Shown here in pieces: positions 9,054 through 17,275 of a stretch of DNA of 64,000 bases. Position 1 is the stretch's first letter; the number at the start of each line of letters is the position of its first letter. Origin of the DNA: Delftia tsuruhatensis NBRC 16741 (GTDB taxonomy: Bacteria > Pseudomonadota > Gammaproteobacteria > Burkholderiales > Burkholderiaceae_C); NCBI RefSeq assembly GCF_001571325.1, contig NZ_BCTO01000032.1, positions 124,001 to 188,000 on the forward strand, written 5' to 3'. The notes beneath the pieces are model-generated. The model did no database searches and had not been told where the DNA came from. It worked only from the letters and a program-made list of their open reading frames with translations. The position numbers were made by a program, and so were the translations under genes.

Positions 9054-9971
9054 CTACAGGTCGGTCAGCGGCAGCAGCTGGCGGCGGCTGTCAAAGCGCC
9101 GCGACTGGCCGTCCAGAGGATCGGTGAAGGACAGGCTGCGCGCCAGCAGCTGCAGCGGGCGCGAGTAATCGCCCTCGGGCATGTCATGCACTTCGGGATA
9201 GAAGCCGTCGCCCCACAGCGGCAGGCCCAGGGCGGCCATGTGCACGCGCAGCTGGTGGCGCTTGCCGCTTTCGGGCTCCAGCCGGTAGCGCGCCCAGGGG
9301 CCGCGCTGCTCCAGCACCTGCATGTGGGTGCGGGTGTTGGGCGTGCCGGCCACCTCGTGCATACGGAAGAAATGGCCGCTTTCCTCCATGCGGCTTTCAT
9401 GCGTGCGCGGGAAAACCACGTCCTCGCGCCAGGGGGCCACGGCCTCGTAGGTTTTGTGTATGGCGCGGTCGCGGAACAGCGCCTGGTAGATGCCGCGCGT
9501 GGCGCGCTGCACCGAAAACACCACCAGCCCCGCCGTGTCGCGGTCGATGCGGTGGATGGGCGACAGCTCGGGCAGGTCGAACTCGCGCTTGAGCCGCACC
9601 AGCAGCGTCTGCTGCAGGTACTTGCCGGCCGGCACCACGGGCAGGAAATGCGGCTTGTCGGCCACCAGCAGATGCGCGTCGCGGTGGAGGACCTCGGCCT
9701 CGAAGGGAATGGGCGGCTCGGCCTGCAGCTCGCGGTAGTAGTAGTAGCGCAGGCCCGGCGCAAAGGCCGTGCCTGCATCGGCGGCGCGGCCATGCTCGTC
9801 CACCACCTCGCGCAGCGCCAGGCGCCGCAGCCAGTCTTCGCGCGCCACGGCAGGCAGGCGCTCGGCCAGAAAATCGATCAGCAGCCCGCCGCCCTGGCTG
9901 GGCAGCACCACGCAGCTGGGGCTGACGCCGTCGCGTATGGGAAGAACCTTGGGGTCGTGGGCGTTGTGCAT
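9054..9971 (-). CDS. RluA-family pseudouridine synthase
   Basis: A 305-residue pseudouridine synthase with the family signature HRIDRDTAGLV (residues about 142-152), in which the Asp after Arg is the catalytic nucleophile. Further conserved blocks are LLVADKPHFLPVVP near residue 100 and GKRHQLRVHMAALGLPLWGD near residue 240. It isomerises uridine to pseudouridine in rRNA or tRNA. The N-terminus lacks a clear S4 domain, as in short RluA relatives, so the target cannot be named. It sits alone on the minus strand, 66 bases past the tetR upstream operator, with the PIN toxin gene just upstream on the same strand. Confidence 0.88.
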   Translation of the reverse strand: MHNAHDPKVLPIRDGVSPSCVVLPSQGGGLLIDFLAERLPAVAREDWLRRLALREVVDEHGRAADAGTAFAPGLRYYYYRELQAEPPIPFEAEVLHRDAHLLVADKPHFLPVVPAGKYLQQTLLVRLKREFDLPELSPIHRIDRDTAGLVVFSVQRATRGIYQALFRDRAIHKTYEAVAPWREDVVFPRTHESRMEESGHFFRMHEVAGTPNTRTHMQVLEQRGPWARYRLEPESGKRHQLRVHMAALGLPLWGDGFYPEVHDMPEGDYSRPLQLLARSLSFTDPLDGQSRRFDSRRQLLPLTDL

Positions 9972-9983
9972 GGATTCCTGCCC

Positions 9984-10400
9984 TCAGCGCTTGTGCAGCG
10001 CTGCCCACTCATCGGGCGTCACGATCAGGCCGGGAAAGCTGTCACGCAGCGCCAGAAGGTCGCCGTCGCCGGTGATGAGCGCCTGGGCCCGGCCCACATG
10101 CGCCAGCACCAGGAACACCTGGTCCTTGTCGTCCCGGCACAACGGCAATGCAGGCCAGGGCTGCGGCAGTGTGACGACATCGGCCCAGGGCAGGAAATCC
10201 TCCAGCAAGGCCTGTTGCTCGGCCGTTGACAGCTTGAACTTCGGATAGGCGAGCACACGCAGCAGTTCGCTGGCCGTTTCCCTGCAGACCAGGGGCTGCA
10301 ACTGCTGTTGCTGCCAGGCCCGGCGTATCCACGCAAAACGGCCGGACGTGAACAGCAATGCCGAGAGCACGACGTTGGTGTCCAGGACGACACGCATCAT
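9984..10400 (-). CDS. PIN-domain toxin of a type II toxin-antitoxin pair
   Basis: A 138-residue PIN-domain protein. Acidic residues expected for metal-dependent RNase activity are visible: Asp7 in VLDTNV, the Asp pair in CRDDKDQVF, and Asp in LITGDGDLL. Proteins of this group are annotated as the PIN component of toxin-antitoxin systems and cleave RNA. The gene overlaps the antitoxin stop by four bases (10397-10400), the usual layout of antitoxin first and toxin second. It ends 13 bases before the pseudouridine synthase gene. Whether it is active as a toxin is not known. Confidence 0.85.
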   Translation of the reverse strand: MMRVVLDTNVVLSALLFTSGRFAWIRRAWQQQQLQPLVCRETASELLRVLAYPKFKLSTAEQQALLEDFLPWADVVTLPQPWPALPLCRDDKDQVFLVLAHVGRAQALITGDGDLLALRDSFPGLIVTPDEWAALHKR

Positions 10401-10624
10401 TTGCGCGCCCAGGAGGTAGCCTCCTGCACATCCTCTTCGGTGATGCCCATCTGCTGCAGCTTGTCGCGGACGGCCTGTGCGCGCTGGACACGCTGCACGT
10501 GCACGGGCGTGAGCACGATGCGGCCGTTTTCCACGGCCACCTCGAAATACTCGGTGGCCTCCACCTCGGACACCACGGCCTTGGGCAGGGTGATCTGGTT
10601 CTTCGACGTCAATTTGGCAAGCAT
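10397..10624 (-). CDS. AbrB-type antitoxin of the PIN pair
   Basis: A 75-residue protein with an N-terminal swapped-hairpin AbrB/MazE DNA-binding domain (AKLTSKNQITLPKAVV, residues 3-18) and a short helical C-terminus that would clamp the PIN toxin. The ATG at 10624 is preferred to the TTG 15 bases upstream because CAGGAG lies six bases before it. In such pairs the antitoxin neutralises the toxin and represses its own promoter. The toxin gene follows with a four-base overlap. Confidence 0.85.
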   Translation of the reverse strand: MLAKLTSKNQITLPKAVVSEVEATEYFEVAVENGRIVLTPVHVQRVQRAQAVRDKLQQMGITEEDVQEATSWARK

Positions 10625-10688
10625 GGCCGGCTCCTGCAAATCAGAGAAAACATGGAAATCTTACTTCCTTACTTCATTCCTCTGCGGC

Positions 10689-11444
10689 TCACCGGCTTTC
10701 TTCGCCTGGCGAGGCGGGGCCGCTCAGTCCACTCACGCCGTTCAACCCGCTGTCCGCCGTCACCAGCACGCCCGCCGAAACAATGTAGTCGGCCGCGCTT
10801 TCGATGTCGCCGCGCAGCGCCTCCTTGGCGGCGGGCGCATCGCCGCGCCGCAGGGCCTCGACCAGGCGCGCATGGTGGCCGACCGCCACCTGTTCGCTCA
10901 CGCGGCGCGAGCCCGAGCGCATGTCGTGGTTGAGGATGGGGCCTATGCGCAGCCACAGCGCCTCGATCATCTGCAGCAGCATGGGCATGCCGGCCGCGCT
11001 GTAGACGGCGAAGTGGAAATCCTTGTTGAAGGCGATGAGCCGCGCGCCGTCCGGCGAGGCGCTGGCCATCTCGGCCGCAAAGCGGTCCTGCAGGGCGGCG
11101 ATGCGTTCCAGCCCGGCGGCCGGCAGTTGCCGGGCCGCCTGCTCCGTGGCCAGGCCTTCGAGGTTGACGCGGATGCGCGTGATCTCGCGGAAGGCGCTTT
11201 CCGTCATCAAGGGCACGCGCAGCGCGCGGTTGGGCGTGAGTTCCAGCGCCTGCTCGGCCACCAGCCGGTGCACGGCCTCGCGCACGGGCATGACGCTGAC
11301 GCCCAGCGCGCTGGCCGTGGTGCGCAGCGAGATCTGCTCGCCCGGAATCATCTGGCCCGTGATCAGCAATTCCCTGAGCTGTGCATAGACATCGCTGCTG
11401 AGGGTCTGCCGTTTGAGTGGGGTGACTAGTTCGTTGATGGCCAT
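10689..11444 (-). CDS. GntR-family (FadR subgroup, FCD domain) transcriptional regulator
   Basis: A 251-residue regulator with a winged helix-turn-helix (residues about 12-75; SLRTTASALGVSVMPVREAVHRL is the recognition region) and an all-helical FCD ligand domain. Such proteins sense small organic acids and usually repress the neighbouring catabolic genes. It is divergent from the SDR-BKACE-lactonase-MFS operon, and a perfect 16-base palindrome lies in the shared intergenic region at 11505-11520. The effector is probably a substrate or intermediate of that pathway, which is inference. Confidence 0.9.
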   Translation of the reverse strand: MAINELVTPLKRQTLSSDVYAQLRELLITGQMIPGEQISLRTTASALGVSVMPVREAVHRLVAEQALELTPNRALRVPLMTESAFREITRIRVNLEGLATEQAARQLPAAGLERIAALQDRFAAEMASASPDGARLIAFNKDFHFAVYSAAGMPMLLQMIEALWLRIGPILNHDMRSGSRRVSEQVAVGHHARLVEALRRGDAPAAKEALRGDIESAADYIVSAGVLVTADSGLNGVSGLSGPASPGEESR

Positions 11445-11504
11445 GGCGGCGATGGTAGCGCGGCGCCGCCGCTGTCATGCCTCATAGGGTATTTACCATA
11501 TTTG

Positions 11505-11520
11505 ATCTGTGATCACAGAT
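11505..11520. promoter_or_regulatory. Perfect 16-bp palindrome, probable GntR operator
   Basis: ATCTGTGATCACAGAT reads the same on both strands. It lies between the divergent GntR regulator (start 11444) and the SDR gene (start 11583), in an AT-richer stretch where both promoters should be. Position and symmetry suggest the binding site of the FadR-type dimer. The TGTGA/TCACA halves also recall CRP half-sites, but they lack the six-base spacer, so CRP is less likely. Confidence 0.7.
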
Positions 11521-11582
11521 ACAAAATCCAAACCCAACCCGAATCCCTTTCACCTTTGTTTGAGTTCCCAAGGAGTCCCCGC

Positions 11583-12377
11583 ATGTGGAAAAACGATCTT
11601 CTGGCCGGCCAGCGCGTCCTGGTGACGGCGGGCGCCGCCGGAATCGGCCTGGAAATCAGCCGCGCCTTTGCCGAGGCCGGCGCGCGCGTCATGGTCTGTG
11701 ACGTGGCCCAGGCCAGCCTGGATGCGCTGGCTGCCGCCCTGCCCGGCGCCAGCGGCCGTCTGGCCGATGTGTCGGATGCCTTGCAGGTGCAGGGCCTGTT
11801 CAAGGCCGTGGACAACGAGTTGGGCGGCCTGGACATCCTCGTCAACAACGCCGGGGTGGCCGGCCCCACGGGCGCGGTGGAGACGCTGGAGCTGGCCGAC
11901 TGGCAGCGCACGCTGGATGTGAACATCACCGGCGCCTTCCTGTGCACGCGGCTGGCCGTGCCCCGGCTTCGGCAATCGGCACGCGAGGGCCGGCAGGCGG
12001 CCATCGTCAACCTGTCTTCGGCGGCAGGCCACCTGGGCATGCCGGGCCGCTCGGCCTATTCGGCGTCCAAGTGGGCGGTGATCGGCCTGACCAAGTCGCT
12101 GGCGCTGGAGCTGGGCGCCGACGGCATCCGGGTGAACGCCATCCTGCCGGGCGCCGTGGACGGCCCGCGCATCCGCGATGTGATTGCCGCCAAGGCGCAG
12201 GCGCGCGGCCTGCCGCTGGAAGACGTCACGCGCAGCTACACGCACCAGGCCGCGCTGGGCCGCATGGCCACGGCGCGCGACATTGCCAACATGGCCGTGT
12301 TTGCCGCCAGCCCGCTGGCCGGCCATGTCACGGGCCAGGAGCTGGCCGTCGATGGCCTGACCCAGGCGCTGAGCTGA
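11583..12377 (+). CDS. Short-chain dehydrogenase/reductase (SDR)
   Basis: A 264-residue classical SDR. The nucleotide-binding motif TAGAAGIG is at residues 15-22, NNAG at 88-91, and the catalytic Ser146, Tyr159 and Lys163 are present in the usual spacing. The acidic Asp40 after the second strand favours NAD over NADP. The ATG at 11583 is chosen because AAGGAG stands about ten bases before it; the longer open frame adds no family-like sequence. First gene of an operon with BKACE, lactonase and two transporters. A plausible job is oxidation of a beta-hydroxy acid to the beta-keto acid that BKACE cleaves. Confidence 0.88.
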   Translation: MWKNDLLAGQRVLVTAGAAGIGLEISRAFAEAGARVMVCDVAQASLDALAAALPGASGRLADVSDALQVQGLFKAVDNELGGLDILVNNAGVAGPTGAVETLELADWQRTLDVNITGAFLCTRLAVPRLRQSAREGRQAAIVNLSSAAGHLGMPGRSAYSASKWAVIGLTKSLALELGADGIRVNAILPGAVDGPRIRDVIAAKAQARGLPLEDVTRSYTHQAALGRMATARDIANMAVFAASPLAGHVTGQELAVDGLTQALS

Positions 12378-12445
12378 GCGCCCTCTCCTCGTCCTCCCCC
12401 CACCTCTACTCCTCTCGCCTTTTTCACCGTTCGCAAGGACCTTCC

Positions 12446-13378
12446 ATGGCCACCCGCACCAAAGCCATCATCACCTGCGCGCCCACGGGCGCCATCCACA
12501 CGCCCAGCATGTCGCCCCACCTGCCCGTGACGGCCGAGCAGATTGCCCGCGCCGCCATCGATGCCGCCGAGGCCGGCGCCGCCATCGTGCACCTGCATGC
12601 CCGCGATCCGCGCGACGGGCGCCCTTCGCAGGACCCTGAGCTGTTCCGCCCCTTTCTCAAGGCGATCCGTGCCGAGAGCGATGCCATCGTCAACATCACC
12701 ACGGGCGGCAGCCCGCACATGACGGTGCCAGAGCGCATGCGGCCCGTGACCGAGTTCCAGCCCGAGCTGGCCTCGCTGAACATGGGCTCGATGAACTTCG
12801 GCCTGTTCCCCATGCTGGAGCGCTTCCCGAACCTGGAGCACGGCTGGGAGCGCGAGCACCTGGAAAACAGCCGCAACCTGGTCTTCAAGAACACCTTTGC
12901 CGATATCGAAGGCATCCTGCGGCTGGGCCAGGCCCAGGGCACGCGCTTCGAGTTCGAGTGCTACGACATCAGCCACCTGCACAACCTGGCGCATTTCGTG
13001 GACCGGGGTCTGGTGCAGGGGCCCGTGTTCGTGCAGTCGGTGTTCGGCATCCTGGGCGGCATCGGCGGCCACCCGGAGGACCTGATGCACATGCGGCGCA
13101 CGGCCGACCGCCTGCTGGGCAGCAACTACCAGTGGTCCATCCTGGGCGCCGGGCGCAACCAGCTGCCGCTGGCCACCATGGGCGCGGCCATGGGCTCGCA
13201 TGTGCGCGTGGGGCTGGAAGACTCTCTGTGGATAGGCCCGGGCCAGTTGGCCACCTCCAGCGCCGAGCAGGTGCGCCGCATCCGCACCGTGCTCGAGGCC
13301 CTGAATGTCGACGTCGCCACGCCTGACGAGGCGCGCCGGATGCTGGGCCTCAAGGGTGCGGCCAACGTGGCCTTCTGA
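12446..13378 (+). CDS. BKACE-family beta-keto acid cleavage enzyme (DUF849)
   Basis: A 310-residue TIM-barrel protein of the DUF849 family, whose founding member cleaves 3-keto-5-aminohexanoate. The zinc-binding pair His49 and His51 in IVHLHARDP is present. Enzymes of this family condense a beta-keto acid with acetyl-CoA and split it into acetoacetate and a new CoA ester. The substrate varies widely within the family and cannot be read here. The ATG at 12446 follows AAGGA; upstream open frame is shadow of the SDR gene. It lies between an SDR and an SMP-30 lactonase, which suggests a pathway lactone to hydroxy acid to keto acid to cleavage products. Confidence 0.88.
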   Translation: MATRTKAIITCAPTGAIHTPSMSPHLPVTAEQIARAAIDAAEAGAAIVHLHARDPRDGRPSQDPELFRPFLKAIRAESDAIVNITTGGSPHMTVPERMRPVTEFQPELASLNMGSMNFGLFPMLERFPNLEHGWEREHLENSRNLVFKNTFADIEGILRLGQAQGTRFEFECYDISHLHNLAHFVDRGLVQGPVFVQSVFGILGGIGGHPEDLMHMRRTADRLLGSNYQWSILGAGRNQLPLATMGAAMGSHVRVGLEDSLWIGPGQLATSSAEQVRRIRTVLEALNVDVATPDEARRMLGLKGAANVAF

Positions 13379-13424
13379 ACCGCCTTCCCGGGCCAGCCCC
13401 CATGCCACCGAACAGGAGACTCCC

Positions 13425-14303
13425 ATGCAGATCGATATCGTCGCCGACCTCAAGACCACGCTGGGCGAAGGCCCGCTGTGGGACGTCGGGCAGCAGCGCC
13501 TGTACTGGATAGACAGCTTCGACGGCCGCATCTTCCGCTGCACGGCCGACGGGCGGGAACTGCGCGCCTGGGAAGTCGGCCAGAAGATTGGCTCCATGGC
13601 ACTGCGCCGCGACGGCCGCTCGGCCCTGGTGGCGCTGCACGGCGGCGTGCACACGCTGGACCTGGAAAGCGGCGAGCTGGAGCTGGTCGTCGCCCCCGAG
13701 TCCCACCTTCCCGGCAACCGGCTCAACGACGGCAAGGTGGACCGGCAGGGCCGCTTCGTCTTCGGCTCCATGGACACCCTGGAGGAGCAGCCTTCGGCGC
13801 GGCTGTACCGGCTGGACACGGACCTGAGCCTGCATGTGCTGGACGAGGGCATCATCTGCTCGAACGGCCCGTGCTGGAGCCCGGACGGCACGACGCTCTA
13901 TTTCTCGGACACGTGGAGCGGCGAGATCCGCGCCTACGACTACGACACGGCCACGGGCCATGCCAGCGGCCGCCGGACCTTTGCCCCGGTCGACACCAGC
14001 GGTGGCGGCGCGGCCGACGGGGCCACGGTCGATGCCGAAGGCTGCCTGTGGCAGGCCCTGGTGTACGCGGGCCAGCTGGTGCGCTACACGCCGGACGGCC
14101 GGGTGGACCGGGTGATAGAGATGCCGGTGCGCAAGGTGACCAGCGTGATGTTCGGCGGGCCCGGGCTCGACACGCTGTACGTCACCTCCATGGGCAAGCC
14201 GCCGTTGCCGCGTTTCCCGGGCGACGGCCAGTCCCGCGGCGCGCTGTTTGCCGTCAAGGGGCTGGGCGTGCGTGGCCTGCCCGAGCAGCGCTTCGGCGCC
14301 TGA
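13425..14303 (+). CDS. SMP-30/gluconolactonase-family lactone hydrolase
   Basis: A 292-residue six-bladed beta-propeller of the SMP-30/GNL/LRE type. Visible family features are the early EGPLWD block (residues about 15-20, with the metal-binding Glu), the NRLNDGKVDRQGRFVFGSMD region, and the SNGPCWSPDGTTLYFSDT region. These enzymes hydrolyse sugar-acid or other lactones using one divalent metal. The ATG at 13425 follows CAGGAG. It is the third gene of the GntR-controlled operon. A second, only distantly similar SMP-30 gene is at 35110-36033. Confidence 0.88.
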   Translation: MQIDIVADLKTTLGEGPLWDVGQQRLYWIDSFDGRIFRCTADGRELRAWEVGQKIGSMALRRDGRSALVALHGGVHTLDLESGELELVVAPESHLPGNRLNDGKVDRQGRFVFGSMDTLEEQPSARLYRLDTDLSLHVLDEGIICSNGPCWSPDGTTLYFSDTWSGEIRAYDYDTATGHASGRRTFAPVDTSGGGAADGATVDAEGCLWQALVYAGQLVRYTPDGRVDRVIEMPVRKVTSVMFGGPGLDTLYVTSMGKPPLPRFPGDGQSRGALFAVKGLGVRGLPEQRFGA

Positions 14304-14424
14304 GCACGGAGCCGGGCATGCAGGCCCGGAGCCTTCGCACCGCAACGCCGCCCGCCCCGCGAAGCGGCGCCTTCATCCACACAACAATGAAACGGCACCC
14401 ACCGCTGGTGCCCGGGAGACCGCC

Positions 14425-15744
14425 ATGGCCCAGGCCCCGCGCGCTTCGCTGCGCCAGATCCACCGTTATTCATGGGTATCCCTGCTGGTCTGCTGGCTGA
14501 TCTGGGTACTGAATGCCTACGACCGCGAGATCGTGCTGCGGCTGGGGCCGACCATCTCCCGGCACTTCGGCCTGTCGGCCGACGAATGGGGCACGGTGGC
14601 CACCATCGTGATGCTGGCCCTGGCCGTGCTGGACATTCCCGGCGCGATCTGGAGCGACCGCTACGGCGCGGGCTGGAAGCGCGCACGCTTTCAGGTGCCC
14701 CTGGTGCTGGGCTATACGGCGCTGTCGTTCGCCTCGGGCTTCAAGGCGCTGAGCGGCAGCCTGGCGGGCTTCGTGGCGCTGCGCGTCGGCGTCAACCTGG
14801 GCGCCGGCTGGGGCGAGCCCGTGGGCGTGAGCAATACCGCCGAGTGGTGGCCGGTGGAGCGGCGCGGCTTCGCGCTGGGCGCCCACCACACGGGCTATCC
14901 GGTGGGCGCCATGCTCAGCGGCCTGGTCGCCGGCTTTGTGCTGTACGCCTTCGGCGAGGAGAACTGGCGCTATGTGTTCTTTGTCGCGCTGGTCGTCGCC
15001 ATCCCGCTGATGTGGTTCTGGGCGCGCTACTCCACGCCGCAGAAGATGGAACTGCTGTATGCCGACATCGCCGCCCGGGGCATGACCCCGCCGCAGGCCA
15101 GCGTGGCGGCGCAGGTGGAAAAAGGCCAGGCCTGGCGCACCCTGCGCAGCACGCTGGCCAACCGCAGCATCGCCCTGACGGCTGGAAACACCCTGCTCAC
15201 GCAGGTGGTCTACATGGGCATCAACGTGGTGCTGCCCGCCTACCTCTACAACATCATGGGCCTGTCGCTGGCCGAATCGGCAGGCATGAGCGTGGTGTTC
15301 ACGCTCACCGGCATCCTGGGCCAGCTGGTCTGGCCGGCCCTGTCGGACGTGATCGGGCGCCGCGTCACCCTGGTGATCTGCGGCCTGTGGATGGCCGCCA
15401 GCGTGGGCGCCTTCTACTTCGCCGACACCATGGCCCTGGTCGTGGTGATGCAGCTGCTGTTCGGCCTGGTCGCCAATGCGGTCTGGCCCATCTATTACGC
15501 GGTGGCCTCGGACTGCGCCCAGCCTGCGGCCACCTCCACGGCCAACGGAATCATCACCACCGCCATGTTCGTGGGCGGCGGCATCGCGCCCGTGCTGATG
15601 GGCAGCCTGATCTCCCTGGGCGGCGGCTGGACCAGCCCCGGCGGCTATGCCCTGTGCTTCCTGGTCATGGCCGGCTGCGCGCTGGGCGGCGTGGCCCTGC
15701 AGCTGGGCACGCGCGGCAACGCCGCCTCCACCGCCACCGCCTGA
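14425..15744 (+). CDS. MFS transporter, first of a tandem pair
   Basis: A 439-residue major-facilitator protein with about 12 membrane segments. The first cytoplasmic loop region contains DRYGAGWKRAR, related to the MFS A-motif, and the early NAYDREIV fits sugar-acid/organic-anion transporters. It should import the substrate of the GntR operon by proton symport. The ATG at 14425 follows a GGGAG-type site; the upstream open frame runs through the intergenic spacer. It is followed 37 bases later by a second, different MFS gene, so the operon encodes two carriers, perhaps for the lactone and the open acid. Confidence 0.85.
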   Translation: MAQAPRASLRQIHRYSWVSLLVCWLIWVLNAYDREIVLRLGPTISRHFGLSADEWGTVATIVMLALAVLDIPGAIWSDRYGAGWKRARFQVPLVLGYTALSFASGFKALSGSLAGFVALRVGVNLGAGWGEPVGVSNTAEWWPVERRGFALGAHHTGYPVGAMLSGLVAGFVLYAFGEENWRYVFFVALVVAIPLMWFWARYSTPQKMELLYADIAARGMTPPQASVAAQVEKGQAWRTLRSTLANRSIALTAGNTLLTQVVYMGINVVLPAYLYNIMGLSLAESAGMSVVFTLTGILGQLVWPALSDVIGRRVTLVICGLWMAASVGAFYFADTMALVVVMQLLFGLVANAVWPIYYAVASDCAQPAATSTANGIITTAMFVGGGIAPVLMGSLISLGGGWTSPGGYALCFLVMAGCALGGVALQLGTRGNAASTATA

Positions 15745-15781
15745 CTCCGCTTTCATCCACCCATCTTTCCAAGGATTTGCC

Positions 15782-17128
15782 ATGGTCCATCACCCATCGC
15801 CCTCCACTGTTCACGCGCCGCCCGCAAGGCCGCAGCCTGCCGCCGGCGACAGGCAGTCGCTGCTCAACGCCCGCATCTTCCGCAGGCTGATGCCGCTGCT
15901 GGTGCTGTCCTATGTGATCAGCTTCATAGACCGCACCAATATCGCGCTGGCCAAGTCGCACATCGAGGTGGACCTGGGCATCTCGGCGGCCGCCTACGGC
16001 CTGGGCGCGGGGCTGTTCTTCCTGAGCTACGCCCTGCTGGAAGTGCCCAGCAACCTCATCATGCACAGGGTGGGCGCGCGCTTTTGGATCACCCGCATCA
16101 TGGTGACCTGGGGCCTGCTGTCGGCCGGCATGGCCTTCATCACCGGAGAGACCTCGTTCTACGTGATGCGCGTGCTGCTGGGCGCGGCCGAGGCGGGGCT
16201 GTTCCCCGGCGTGATGCTCTACCTGACCTACTGGTTCGGCCGCGAGGAACGGGCCCGCGCCATCGGCTACTTCCTGCTGGGCGTGTGCATTGCCAACATC
16301 CTCAGCGGCCCCGTGGGCGGCGCGCTGCTGCAGATGGACGGTTTCCTGGGCTGGCACGGCTGGCAATGGATGTTCGTGATCGAGGGCCTGCCCGCCGTGG
16401 CCCTGGCCTGGGTGGTCTGGAAGAAGCTGCCCGACGGCCCGGCCAGCGCGCCCTGGCTGACGGCCGCCGAATCGCGCGAGGTACTGCAACGCCTGCAGGC
16501 CGAGCAGGACCAGCAGGCCAGCGCCGGCCAGGTGGGCCACTCGCTCCGGGACTGCCTGCGCGACCGCCAGATCTGGCTGGCCATCCTTGTCTACTTCTGC
16601 CACCAGATCAGCATCTACACGGTGATCTTCTTCCTGCCCGGCATCATCGGCACCTACGGCCAGCTCTCGCCGCTGCAGATCGGCACGCTCAACTCCGTGC
16701 CCTGGATCGCAGCGGCCATCGGTGCGGCCTGGCTGCCGCGCTTTGCCACCCACCCGCAGCGCTGCCGGCGCATGCTGCTGGCGGGCCTGGGCACCATGGC
16801 TGCAGGCCTGCTGCTGGCGGCGCTGGCGGGCAAGGCCTCGCCCGCGCTGGGGCTGCTGGGCTTCAGCCTCACAGCGCTGATGTTCTTCGTGGTGCAGTCC
16901 GTCGTCTTCCTGTTCCCGGCTTCGCGGCTGGCGGGTGCGGGGCTGGCGGGCGGCATTGCCCTGGTCAATACCTGCGGACTGGTGGGCGGCTTCATCGGCC
17001 CCACCGTGATGGGGATGATCGAACAGGCCACGGGCAGCACGCGCAACGGCCTGTTCATCATGGCGGGCCTGCTGGTGGTGGCCGCCCTGGCATCGACCCG
17101 CCTGCGGCAGGGCCAGGAGACACGGTGA
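15782..17128 (+). CDS. MFS transporter of the anion:cation symporter (ACS) family, second of pair
   Basis: A 448-residue MFS protein resembling tartrate, phthalate and 4-hydroxyphenylacetate permeases: the stretch SFIDRTNIALAK in helix 1 and the LLGAAEAGLFPGVMLYLTYWF block are typical of ACS-family symporters. Twelve membrane segments are expected. The ATG at 15782 comes after AAGGA with a seven-base spacer. Last gene of the operon; the next gene (AsmA-like, 17276) has its own spacer of about 150 bases. The carrier probably takes up an organic anion that feeds the SDR/BKACE/lactonase enzymes. Confidence 0.87.
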   Translation: MVHHPSPSTVHAPPARPQPAAGDRQSLLNARIFRRLMPLLVLSYVISFIDRTNIALAKSHIEVDLGISAAAYGLGAGLFFLSYALLEVPSNLIMHRVGARFWITRIMVTWGLLSAGMAFITGETSFYVMRVLLGAAEAGLFPGVMLYLTYWFGREERARAIGYFLLGVCIANILSGPVGGALLQMDGFLGWHGWQWMFVIEGLPAVALAWVVWKKLPDGPASAPWLTAAESREVLQRLQAEQDQQASAGQVGHSLRDCLRDRQIWLAILVYFCHQISIYTVIFFLPGIIGTYGQLSPLQIGTLNSVPWIAAAIGAAWLPRFATHPQRCRRMLLAGLGTMAAGLLLAALAGKASPALGLLGFSLTALMFFVVQSVVFLFPASRLAGAGLAGGIALVNTCGLVGGFIGPTVMGMIEQATGSTRNGLFIMAGLLVVAALASTRLRQGQETR

Positions 17129-17275
17129 TGACAGCGCTTTTGCCACGGCAGGCCGCGCTGTAGGCCAATCTCCTGTATGCGGGCCTGCCGGCTGCCCGCC
17201 AGCGCGTCCCGGACCTTGGCAAGCGGTTTTGCGGCGCTAGGATGGACCGAACTCCATTTAGCGGCCCCCTGCGCC

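Noticed and set aside
11505..11520. CRP site
   Set aside because: TGTGA and TCACA are adjacent without the six-base spacer; a GntR operator fits the context better.
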